From assembly GCA_049999805.1 (NCBI GenBank), contig JBNGIO010005744.1, forward strand, positions 32,804 through 81,790: a DNA stretch of 48,987 bases, given 5' to 3'. A model generated the notes under the pieces. That model was not told where the DNA came from. It did not search any database and saw only the letters and a list, made by a program, of their open reading frames with translations. The stretch comes from Folioceros fuciformis. Taxonomy: Eukaryota; Anthocerotophyta; Anthocerotopsida; Anthocerotales. Positions 36,901-46,668 of this stretch are shown here, piece after piece. Numbering within the stretch: the stretch's first letter is position 1; every line of letters starts with the position of its first letter. Position numbers and translations under genes: made by a program.

Positions 36901-38150
36901 TAGGCTGTCTGTTATGCCTTCTAGAGCACAGATGTGTCACGCCTTGTTCCAGAGCTGGCTCAATTTTTTGATGACGTCCTTTCTAAGACGGTCGCTGAAC
37001 TAAATTTCAAGGTAAACTGAGCTTGAGGGTCTGCCTTTAGTTTTCGAGTTCCTCGACAGATAACTTTGAGCAGTGACTGCAACTGTGTGGCGTTTATGTG
37101 AACAGTCAATAATTGACGGCCTCGGAGATGTTCTGTTCAAGTATCCGTTCCAAGTACCTCCTTACTATGCACTGATTGCTCGAACGTTAACTGTCCTTGA
37201 AGGGATTGCCATGAAGGCTGATCCGGACTACAGGGTATGTCATTGAACCAGGAGGTTGTAGATTAAAGACTGTCATGCTCGTTGTCAGGATCTAACCCAT
37301 ACTTACATGCTACAGCTTATTGCCAAGGCATACCCGTATGTGGCAAAGAGGTTGTTAACAGACGATGCTAGCGAGTTGAGATCATCTCTTCAAGAGCTCT
37401 TGATCAAAGACGGATCCTTCAGGTGTAGCCACATTCCGCTACAGTCATGTGTTGCGATCTCTTATCTGCGCCATTCATGGTGGCTCACTTTTGATGCTTC
37501 GTCTTTGCGAAGTCTCCTCTCACTTGTGTGTGCCAACTCTTACGGCTGGCAGGTGGAACCGACTTGACGATCTGGTTCAGCAAGGAGAAAAACAACAAGG
37601 CGGTATCAAGCAAGAGCAGCTTTGGACTCTGTTGCACTGGACTGTGTCTGAAACACAGGCTCATGGATTGCGGAATGCCTTGGTGAACGACCTCGTGCGC
37701 ATAATAGATGCGATGGGTGTGAACGCAGCTCGTGCAGCTGCCTCCTCCATTGCGACCTCTTTGTCCGCATCACAGAAAGATGTGGAAAGCATGCTGGACA
37801 AGGCTTTACCTGTGAGGATAGCAGATCGGCAGGCCCTAGAGCAGTTGTCGTTGCTGAGGAAGACTGTGATAAAACCTTCGGAGCAGAGTACTCTCGAAAA
37901 TCAGCAGCGTTGGAAGGCTCCCTGGGAAGTGGCTTCAGAAGTTATCACGTCGGTAAATTCCACCGTCGACAACATGAGGTATCAGGTGGATAAGGTGGTC
38001 CCAGAGATTCAGCGGTTGACAGATTCTCCAGGTTTCTCACAAATGGCTACAGAAATTGGGCAGGGTTTGCTCAGCAGGATGGGGGCTCGTGCTCTTCGAA
38101 TCTTGTTGCGGGAAGTCGATGTTACTTCAGACAAAAAGAAAGACGGCTAA
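33941..38150 (+). CDS. ABC1K (UbiB/COQ8-like) atypical kinase, probably plastid, ABC1K3-like
   Basis: 19 exons, 2343 nt, 780 aa: 33941-34180, 34309-34413, 34516-34565, 34654-34774, 34921-34998, 35110-35181, 35284-35349, 35454-35513, 35597-35644, 35754-35802, 35886-35998, 36084-36166, 36254-36393, 36502-36607, 36707-36797, 36925-37011, 37106-37234, 37316-37422, 37553-38150. The N-terminal ~90 residues are S/R/T-rich and suit a plastid transit peptide. Family motifs: [13 protein letters not shown] (KxGQ), [14 protein letters not shown] (the Ala-rich loop replacing the Gly-rich loop), VAVKVQRPG (Lys), [12 protein letters not shown] (catalytic loop) and LDFGM (DFG). The C-terminal extension ([43 protein letters not shown]) matches plastoglobule ABC1Ks that influence tocopherol and plastoquinone metabolism. 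The exact orthologue is not certain. Confidence 0.92.
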
Positions 38151-38790
38151 CCTTCGTACCAGTGTGATACAGCTTGTGAACAGCCTCTGCTAGTACATGG
38201 CGGGATCCTGGCTTTCGCTTTATGAGAGCAGAACAGGGAAAGAAGGGCTACTTCAGAAAAGCTTTACCAACTGTACTATAGATCATTGCTCATGGCAATT
38301 TTTGGACGCGCCCAAAGATAATTACACGTAACAGCTCCGTCAGCCACATTGGCTTGACAAAGTAATAGCAGAGCTTTTTCATTGAGTCAAAAGCTCGTGT
38401 CAACTGCCAACTTCCTATTATACATGTAAAAACCTGTCAAATAATAAATCCTGTACTCATGCATCACATAGACCCTGCTGTCCATACGCCGACTCCCCAC
38501 AATCCTCCGCAATTCCCCCGTGTTTCGATGTATACGGAGGTGGATGCAAACACCATTCTGTACAACCTGATTACATATCCATCGGCCTGTCCGAATATGA
38601 CCATCTGTTGCGCAGGTGGCCTCAATAATGATCAGACCATAACACATAAGAGTTGAACAACCGAGAGACTCCAAGGTCTATGTAGTGCAAGACCTCCACT
38701 TCAAATATGACCAAGCTCATCATCCGTTGCCCGTCCCGAAAAGCAACACTCATTAGCAAGCCCAGACACATACTTTACTCTCCATCTCGG
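38151..38790. other. Convergent 3' region, ABC1K and zinc-ribbon genes
   Basis: 640 bp between two facing stops. Small frames have no homology I recognise. Both 3' UTRs are expected here. Confidence 0.5.
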
Positions 38791-39325
38791 TCATTCAACT
38801 TCCTGGTCTGGTTGCAAGGCCTTTATCCTCACGACAATTTTCTTAGTAGCCGAGGCTGGATTTTTCTTATCCGCAGAGCCTGCAAAAGTCTCATAACAAT
38901 GACCGATAACGGCATCGCATTGTCCACAAAGAAGTTTAGTCCTCACTCTGTTGATGCCCCAGGACCCCTTGCCATCATAAAAAGGACCACATTTGACCTC
39001 TTCAACTTGCTTGAAGCGAGTTTCATCAATTGCCACAAATACAATGTTCTCCTTCTTACTGCTGCCCAAAAATTTTGATCCAACGTGCAGCGTCGTGCGT
39101 AGGGACGAGTTCAGCTTCAGAGGATATCCACAAGACCCGCAGCTGCGAAAATTGAAACAGTCAATGCAAGGGGCACAGACAAAGACCCAACGACGCTCAA
39201 ACTTTTAGCGGTGGATCCCTAAAACACACAAGAGGTCAACAAGAAGCAGGGACAAATCCAGCTGAGGTTCACAAACAGCTCCACGAGTAGGATAAACACC
39301 TGTAGAAGACTTCCCTGGTCGACAT
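38791..39325 (-). CDS. Small zinc-ribbon protein, At4g08330 family, function unknown
   Basis: Two exons, 39325-39300 and 39142-38791; 378 nt, 125 aa. The join gives MSTREVFYSCGSCGYPLKLN, with the first CxxC at residues 10-13 and the second (CGQC) at 81-84. Between them are the family blocks GSKF...IVFVAIDETRFKQVEEVKC and FYDGKGSWGINRVRTKLLCGQC. It ends VVRIKALQPD, as in plant relatives annotated only as uncharacterised At4g08330-like. The four Cys probably bind one zinc. The 157-nt intron splits Ser9 before the first Cys. Without the 26-nt first exon the protein would have no start in front of the zinc knuckle. Molecular role unknown. Confidence 0.85.
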
Positions 39326-40976
39326 GATAGGACGGACGTGCCCAAACTAGAGAACAAGATCCGGTGCTGGCAGCCACCTGCGTCACCCATACGAACCGAC
39401 ATAATTAAATCATACGTAGCAACTCGAAATAATCTGAGGCGTCCTGCGACCCTCAGATCATAGTACGCACCCCCTTCTACAGCAAATACAACCCCGCTAT
39501 TACCCCAAAGGATGCACCGAACGAGAAAAACGTCCACCCCACAAGGGGACAGTCTCCGTACGTAAGGACGAGAGAACCCTACACATTCGAAAGACTGTGA
39601 CGACCTCTGCGCCAAAGATCTACGTTTTACCTACTATCCTGAGATTCCGAGGTCATGACAGCTCATAGTAAAACCTAAGTCACTGGGAACGGCATTGGCC
39701 ATGACGCCTTTCAATCAGGTCAGATGAAATTTGCTGCGATCAATCACAGCTGAAGATCTCAGTGCTTCGTTGAGGAGGCAAATTCCAGTTACAACATGTC
39801 CATGTGCGTACTCAGCATAACCGAGGCCGTGTCTTCCACACGTTCGTTCGTGCAATCGTGCATTGCTAGCTTAACGATCCCACAGTCCTTCACCGGATCC
39901 AAATGCAGGCAAGAAAAACAGGACTCAGTAAACCGGTTGCACAGTGTCCTTCGCACGACGGTACAACACCGTCGATTGAACTTCCTGTCAAAGGGTTTTA
40001 CCTACAAAGGTTCACCAGCGACAATTGATGCCGTACTCTACCCCGGGCGGACGACACTAAGTCATTTCCATCATCAGACTCTGCTTAAAGCTCAGGATAC
40101 TAAGATCCTGGTCACTGCAGATCAGGAAATCAATCCCCAAGGCAGACCTCCATACAGCTGCAACCAGCAGAGCCAAATGCAACCCTTGCTAAGCTCCGGA
40201 AAATGGCATTACACAGCACGTGGAATCATCGGTCTTAAAGCCCTGCACACCTGACACCAACGACTCCATCCAGGCTGACAAGCGGTAAGAAGAACTCTGT
40301 ATGCGCCTACCTGTGTAATCGTAAAGGCTACAAGAACTTTGTTCCGCTTGGAACCTCAGTTCAGTCATCCACCTCAGCTGGTCAGTAGCTCCAATGCGCC
40401 TACTTGAACGACAAGAAGCGAGTGGACAGGCAGATATCTGCTTGCAAGCAAGCCACAGACAGAGCGGCAACACAGCAGCAGCGGACGCAGGACTTCATCC
40501 CTGGCGACAAAGGTATGGCGTGTGCTCTGCGGAGGACAGCTTACATGAAGAGCAAGAAATGCCTTATCTACCTGGCATGTTCTTCGCACACACAAACCAC
40601 ACGCGAGGAGGCAACCGCCTCGACATGGAGGGGGCCGGCGGTGCACCGTCGTGAAGACTTCTCGACAGTGCCGGGAAGGAATACCCTAGGCGTTCTAGCC
40701 AGTTATAGCATGTCGTGTCCAACCTAACGGGAACCTGTCCCCACATTTCCCCAATTTTCAATCGAAAGTCTAGTTGTTACAAATGGCCTTCACATCAGCC
40801 CCCAGCAATATACAAGATGTTTTCATTAAGGGAAGGAAAAAGAAGATAATTATGTACGTGTGCACATACAAGCCAAGGTAACGAAACCTGAGCAGTAGGT
40901 AGTTAGTTAGCCATTGTTCTTAACATCTCCCGTCCAGCAAAAGTAGCCACAAAGGCCCTGGAGGCAGAACAGAACA
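39326..40976. other. 1.65 kb without a recognisable gene
   Basis: This lies between the zinc-ribbon start (-) and the CHMP1 stop (-), so it must hold the promoter and 5' UTR of the first and the 3' UTR of the second. Frames up to 152 codons (+, 39796-40254) and about 90-107 codons near 40374-40727 on both strands overlap one another and show no conserved family. GC is gene-like, so a spliced leader or a non-coding transcript is possible. Confidence 0.4.
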
Positions 40977-41591
40977 TCAGCCCCTACTCTTCAATTCAGC
41001 CAGCCTCCGGCTCAAGTCATCCTCAGAGACGGATGCAGTCTCCTTGGCCGGGACAGCATGTGAGGCAGCTTGAGGAAGACCAACGGAAACCTCCAGGCCA
41101 TAGTCATCTGCCACCTGTTGCATGAGCGAGTTCACCTCATCCTCTGGAGTAGAGAGGCTGGTGCTTCCAGCCATGGCCGTCTCCACGAACTCCGATTGCA
41201 CCTCCATGTTCACAAAAGTCTTCTCAAACTGGTCCATGGTCTGAGATATTTTTTGCATGTTCCCAACCGCCAGGGCACTGTCCAGTGCTTTCACAATCCC
41301 CGACATGCTCTTGCTGATGGTCTGCATCTTACTCTGCGTGCCTAACCGGGCCACGACAGCGTCCAACCTGGAGGAAAGCCGCAAGTAATTGAGCTGCTCG
41401 TTATGCTTCCTGATAGCGTTCTGAGCGTAGATTCGTGCGCCATCCATGTTGCCTTTCTCGATCGCCTTCTTCACCTTCAGCTTTTCCCCCTTCTCCTCCT
41501 TCTCGCATTTCTTAGCCTGCCTTACCAGACTCTTGGAGGTATACTTCAGTTGGAAAATCTGATCCAGCAGCTTCTCTTGGCTCCCCCCCAT
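40977..41591 (-). CDS. CHMP1: CHMP1, ESCRT-III-associated protein, intronless
   Basis: 204 aa, starting [20 protein letters not shown]. It is nearly the full conserved plant CHMP1 sequence: [91 protein letters not shown], and the C-terminal MIT-interacting motif [18 protein letters not shown]1 recruits VPS4 and regulates late ESCRT-III steps in multivesicular-body sorting; in plants it is needed for sorting auxin carriers and for plastid protein turnover. The start codon is followed by a run of seven G. Its leader and promoter are homologous to those of CGS copy A. Confidence 0.97.
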   Translation of the reverse strand: MGGSQEKLLDQIFQLKYTSKSLVRQAKKCEKEEKGEKLKVKKAIEKGNMDGARIYAQNAIRKHNEQLNYLRLSSRLDAVVARLGTQSKMQTISKSMSGIVKALDSALAVGNMQKISQTMDQFEKTFVNMEVQSEFVETAMAGSTSLSTPEDEVNSLMQQVADDYGLEVSVGLPQAASHAVPAKETASVSEDDLSRRLAELKSRG

Positions 41592-42392
41592 GCCTACCTA
41601 CACGGCCCCCGTGCCCTTCCTCCAGCTGCTAGCCACACCAACTCCAGCCAATTGCACCTCCTCAAGAACTAATTGGTCACTAGCCGACGTGCATCACCTG
41701 GCCTCCTAGCGCAGCGCTCACAGAGCAAGCGGAACAGACACACAGTCTGCCCTAATGCAGCTTCAAAAATACTATGCGTGTCGTGGTCGACCTAAACGGA
41801 AGCTTCCTCCACTGAAACGGACGCGTGGAGTTGGCACCAAGGATGTACTCTGGATGGTCGGGGCCTACTGCTTTCGAGTCCTCGGGCATATGTAGAGACC
41901 TACATCGAAATGCGGTGAGACCGAGTTCGAACTTTCCAAGATATCAAGCCCGGTACTTTAAAAGACAATACATTCAGAATCTCCTGAAAGCTTTTACTGA
42001 TAAAATATTTTAAAAACCAGATTCACATAATCTAAACTTATTTTACCTGAACCCTTTATCGCAAAGCGCCAGGAACGGGACTCTTGGATGCCAACGTGCT
42101 GGCGCGTCCTGTTTTAGGTCATTTTTATGATTTGTTTTTAATACTATTAATCCTACAAAAACTGAACCCCGTTACATTTCTATCAGACACGACGGTATTA
42201 GTCTCACTTCAGGTCTCCAGCCTCGGATGGCAACAGCGCATCCAGCCTTTCCCACAAGAGATTGCAGAGAATGATTTTGAGACGAGATTGTACAGTCGAT
42301 TCATTCCATTCATTTGATGTGCACTCAGCAGGACTTGGTATGCCTACACAGAGCCCACAATCTGCACTCCAGCTTCTTGACCACGTTGATAT
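41592..42392. promoter_or_regulatory. CHMP1 promoter/leader and CGS-A 3' region
   Basis: The part closest to CHMP1 (about 41592-41760) is similar to 45106-45300 upstream of CGS-A. The middle (41985-42060) is AT-rich. No gene seen. Confidence 0.55.
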
Positions 42393-45105
42393 CTACAGGG
42401 CAGCTAGGGACTGCATGACATCATTGTAGATGTCGTCGTAGTCCTCAATTCCACAACTGAATCTTACCAAGTTGTCTTTGATACCCAGCATGGCCCTCTC
42501 CGATGGGCTTTGATCCCTGCACCACAGCAGCAAAGAGAGAGTTTGAGTGACGGAAAGCAGAGCTTGAGTCAGGAAGAAGGATGTGGAGCAGGTGGCAGGC
42601 AGGCATACCAGTAAGAGCCGATTGCAGACTGCTCAACGAGAGACTCACATCCGCCGAAGGATGGAGCAATGTAAGGAATGCGAAGGCCGTCGATGAATTT
42701 CGAGGTAAATTCTAGGTCTCCATTCAGCTGCATCAGTGAAGTGAGGAGGAAGTGGGCAAGGCATGATAATGTGTGTTACCAGCCCCTGCGTTTCTTCAAT
42801 TGCAGGAAGTGTTTCAACCTTACCTCAAAACTTACGACCCCACCAAATCCAGACATCTGGCGTTTGGCGATGTGGTGCTCTGGATGACTTTCCAGGCCAG
42901 GATAATGTACACGGAGAACCTGAACAGTGAAGGAAGGAGGGAATCAGGGACAAGGTATGGAGACATGCTTATACTGAGGAGAGCACGGGAGGAGCAAAGA
43001 TGACACCTTGGCGTGGGCTTCCAAAGCGTGGGCGAGCTTCATGGCAGTTTGGTTTTGCTGCTTGACACGCAGATCTAGCGTTTTCATGCCTCGGATGGTG
43101 AGGTAGGAAACATGCTGGGTGGGATGTAGACCAAGGAAATTAGACTTATGAACATGCGTCAAAGACTTATAACAAAGAGGAAGAAAAACATTTGTGACAT
43201 ACAGGATCGACAACACCACCCAGCATGTTGTGCAAGTTTCGCACATTGTGCACAAGTTTCTTCGACCCGCTAATACTCCCAGCCAGCACCTGCAGATAGA
43301 TGTGAGATGATGCGGGCCTTGAGCTGAAATTGATGAATTAGTAACAAGTTCAAGCCTGCTCAAAAAGGACTCACCAGTCACTCATCAGGGTGAGAGAACT
43401 TACGTCGTGATGACCAGCTAAGTATTTGGTTGCAGAGTGCAGGACAAGGTCTGCTCCAAGGGCAAGAGCCTTCTGGTTCACAGCTGTTGCAAAAGTGCCA
43501 TCAATGCAGACTAATGCACCCTTGCTGTGGCAGATCTCCGAGATGAGAGGAATATCAATACACCGCATAAGAGGATTTGTTGGGGACTCCGAAAAGAACA
43601 GAGACACCTACGTCACGACGGAATACCTTCGTTAAGTGAAGACACATTGTGTACATGATAACCATGTAAGGACTTCAATGGCAAATCTACCAAACACACA
43701 TGGTATCCCTCCAACACAGTCTTCAGAGACTGAATATCAGCGGGGTCAATGACAGTGACCTGCAGCAGGAAGGTCAGGAGTGTAAGAAACGATATCAGCA
43801 AGACCCATCCGAAAAAGCAAGATTCAGAAACTTACAATGACATGCCTTAATCCCCATCTTGGGAAGAACTGTATGAATGAATTGTCGGGTTTTCATGTAG
43901 CAATCTGTGGTGGTGACAATATGTCCGCCCGCAGGAACAAGGGCCAACAGCATAGTTGTTGCAGCACACATACCAGATGATGACAGCAAGGTTGTCTCAG
44001 CCCCTTCAAGAGCACTGGACCCAACAAAAGGTGAAATTTCAACAGATCTGTACCTCCTCGTTGAATGCAGCAAGAAATCTGCAAGAAAAGTGTGAGTGGA
44101 CAAGGCAAGGGGGTGCCACACCTGATCTTCTCCTCGGCTGCATGAGTTGTGGGATTGCCATTTCGTCCGTATTCAAAGCTCGCGTAAGTCCCATTCTGTC
44201 CCCAGACAGAGGGAACAAATGACCACAAGGATCTGAGTATAACCTGCAAACCTGCAGGATAGCTGCACACCCAGTACTGTGCAAGCAAACAACAGACCTG
44301 GAAGGCAATCAGCTCGGCAGTGTTCCTGAATCTGTAAGTGGATGTCTGCACAATCGGTGTTGTGAGAGAATCGGACACATTAGGTCGTTCTTCTCGTTCA
44401 CCTTCAAATCACAAAGGCACGAAGAAAGCTGAGACAAATCTTTGGTAGATCAAATAGTCCCAAAAACTTCGAGCAATCCTAAACAAGCAAAGCAACCACA
44501 GTCACACACTCACATCACCATGGACAGCCATCTAACAACTCCATCTCCCTACTATGGTGAACACGTCTTACAGACTTCCTTGCCACCAGAGTCTGCAAGA
44601 AAAGTCACACAATTGCCTCTAGACCATGAATTGCCACCTGTAAAACGGACGGTTTACTCCACAGCCTGAACTCCTGAGCTGCACACTTACACGTACCGAC
44701 AAGGGACGCAAGAAAAAACAAGTTATGCCAAGACCCACAGGAGCATCCAGCAAGAACACAAGGACTGGAATGAACCCTTCACTCATCCCTACAGGCATCA
44801 GCACAACGTGCTTGTTGGGCGGTACAGATCTAAAAACTAAATCAAGATGAAGCAAATCATCAAGCCCAGCCCAGCCCAGCCAACGCATCCAACCTATTCC
44901 AAATCCCGACCGAGCCTAAGGAGAGGAAGGCACAGCCAAGAATTCCAGCACAGAAACGACCCACCAGACCCAGAGCAGACGACAGACCTCCATGAACAGC
45001 TATGGTGCCCAACTTGGGCCTGCTACTAGCATCAGGCCCCATGACTTTGGCCTCCGGCAAATCCAGTGCCGCCATCTTCGCCACACCAATGCTGCTCCCC
45101 ACCAT
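42393..45105 (-). CDS. CGS1: Cystathionine gamma-synthase-like enzyme, copy A (complete)
   Basis: 11 exons: 45105-44988, 44401-44298, 44195-44122, 44014-43846, 43759-43700, 43607-43404, 43289-43203, 43114-43007, 42919-42824, 42727-42609, 42516-42393; 1263 nt, 420 aa. PLP-dependent Cys/Met-metabolism fold: [82 protein letters not shown] and [13 protein letters not shown] with the predicted PLP lysine (Lys236), then [39 protein letters not shown] and [11 protein letters not shown]. It joins phosphohomoserine and cysteine to give cystathionine, the committed step to methionine. Plant CGS normally has a long plastid transit/MTO1 region; here only ~36 residues precede the core, so location is uncertain. 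Intron 4 has a GC donor. Confidence 0.9.
43760..43845 (-). other. GC-AG intron, CGS copy A intron 4
   Basis: The donor is ATTAAG/GCATGT and the acceptor is CTGCAG; the join reads [14 protein letters not shown], collinear with CGS. A textbook GTAAGT lies 10 nt downstream (43836), but its use would shift the frame. Confidence 0.85.
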
Positions 45106-45330
45106 GCCTAGCTAGCTACACATTCGTGACCCTCCTTCAGCGGCTCTGGCCATCACAAGCTCGAACCAACTGCAAACCTTCAGCAAACCCCACAGCACAG
45201 CCCAGAACCGGCTGCCGGTCTACTAACCACATACATTGGTTTGCCGCCTGGTCAGATGGCACAGAGCTTGGGGAGCAGGAGCTAGTAGGAACAGCCAAGT
45301 GGCTAGCTGTGGGGCCCACTGACAATTCTG
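45106..45330 (-). promoter_or_regulatory. CGS-A promoter with palindromic TCP-type site
   Basis: GTGGGGCCCAC at 45309-45319 is a perfect palindrome matching the TCP consensus GTGGGNCCCAC. Most of 45106-45300 aligns with the CHMP1 upstream region (41592-41760). Confidence 0.6.
45112..45153 (-). promoter_or_regulatory. In-frame 13-codon upstream ORF of CGS copy A
   Basis: ATG at 45153 reads MARAAEGGSRMCS and stops at TAG (45114-45112), followed by CTA GGC and then the main ATG at 45105, all in one frame. It could limit initiation, or a spliced or read-through product could carry a longer N-terminus. This needs the leader to be transcribed unspliced, which is untested. Confidence 0.45.
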
Positions 45331-45483
45331 CACCGGGGCCGCAGCCATCTCGTCTGTCCGCGTCCATGTCCATACAGTCACGATATCCTTTGTGCATATA
45401 CAGTACATGGACATGTAGATTTGTGGGCCTCTCCATTACAAATTATAAAAGTAGAGATGGAAACCATCTAATGATCTACCCTA

Positions 45484-45589
45484 AATGAAAGGGGACCAAC
45501 AGTAATGAAATGGAACCAACCCAGTAATGAAAGGGGACCAACAGTAATGAAATGGAACCAACCCAGTAATGAAAGGGGACCAACCCAGT
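45484..45589. repeat. Five-unit tandem repeat with 42-bp higher-order period
   Basis: AATGAAAGGGGACCAACAGT (20 bp) and AATGAAATGGAACCAACCCAGT alternate at 45484, 45504, 45526 and 45546; a hybrid fifth unit (AATGAAAGGGGACCAACCCAGT) is at 45568. The order A-B-A-B-AB shows a 42-bp unit copied as a block. Confidence 0.93.
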
Positions 45590-45631
45590 GAAGGCACTAA
45601 AACCAGCGGACTAGCTGTGCTCCCGTCTGCA

Positions 45632-45671
45632 TTTAGGGTTTAGGGTTTAGGGCTTAGCCTTCCTATAAATA
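45632..45671 (+). promoter_or_regulatory. Telobox cluster plus TATA box, + strand
   Basis: Three consecutive TTTAGGG-type repeats begin at 45632, followed by TATAAATA at 45664-45671. The expected start is near 45700. Telobox plus TATA is typical of plant ribosomal-protein and snoRNA genes, but no protein frame follows. Confidence 0.55.
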
Positions 45672-45694
45672 GTTTCATCCCGCATCCTTGATTG

Positions 45695-46660
45695 ATGTAG
45701 GTTTTGGTTTCGCTGCAGTCGCTCCCTCTTTTGCTGGCTGCCCTCTCTGCTCCTCTCGTGGGAGCGACTACCTGCACGCCATCATGCTCGCCGTGTAGTC
45801 GTGGAGTTGTGTTACTGCGTAGAGTGTCTGCAGGCGTCTGAGATTGAGGCAGCCGGATCTGTTGCCTGTAGCCCAGGAAGGTTACCACATCTTGGCATCG
45901 TCGCTTCTCTGCATGTGGTCCGATGCGTTTATGGTTGTGTGTGATGGTGCTGTGTCCAGCCGTATGGCTTCTTGTGTGATCCGGACTTGTAATGTCTCGC
46001 CGTCCCGTCGGGCCGATGATTAGAACTTGCATATCAAAATACCATCTTTCGGGACGTAGCAACCTTCTGGTTGTGCCGATGCTGAAGAATATGACGGCCT
46101 CTAACTGGAGTTCTGTCTTCCTGGTTCTGTGTGACAGTAGTGTGTCTTGTTTCCTGAGCTAAAAGCAGAGGCTGATGACTTACGATGAGTTGGTCTCTCG
46201 TCTGCTCGAGGTAGAGCTAGCATCAATTTTAGGTGGTGAACCTCTGGAGGTGAAAGCCTGTGACAGTGAGTTCAATCCATGATGCAACATGCCGTAGTGT
46301 CTTTTGGTCAGTTTTGTGTTGTGCCTAGTCGGGGTTTAGTGTAAGCAGGATTTGCCAGGTTTATGTGTTAGCATCCGGTCCAAAGAACTGTAAAGACTCA
46401 AATTGCCAGTCTCTCATGAAAGATGTCTTCTAAATCGATATGTAAATGGAAATAATTCCTTCCCACAAGGACGAGAAGAGGGTGTATTGCGATGTATATC
46501 GATTTAACTTGATCATTGCAGTTAAGTTCCGTCAATACTTAGGACTTCAGATCCAAAGACTTGCAGTTTTGCAAATCCATTACACGGGATAACTCGTATA
46601 CTACACTCAGCAGCAGATGACACCATCCTACACAAACCCTGAATGCTGCTATCAACTAGC
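45695..46660 (+). ncRNA. Candidate non-coding transcript with hairpin leader
   Basis: Downstream of the telobox/TATA there is no conserved frame on the + strand. GTCGCTCCC (45718-45726) pairs perfectly with GGGAGCGAC (45760-45768), a 9-bp stem with a 33-nt loop right at the predicted 5' end. I looked for C/D-box pairs (TGATGA occurs at about 46172) but found no matching CTGA in register, so no snoRNA class is assigned. It could also be the 5' end of a dead or unspliced gene. Confidence 0.25.
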
Positions 46661-46668
46661 CAACCCGC

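Noticed and set aside
39796-40254. 152-codon open frame on the + strand
   Set aside because: Composition and sequence look non-coding, with no family resemblance. It lies in a spacer with several overlapping frames of similar length.
46160-46280. C/D-box snoRNA (TGATGA at about 46172)
   Set aside because: No CTGA D box or terminal pairing at a suitable distance, and no guide-like stretch I can verify.
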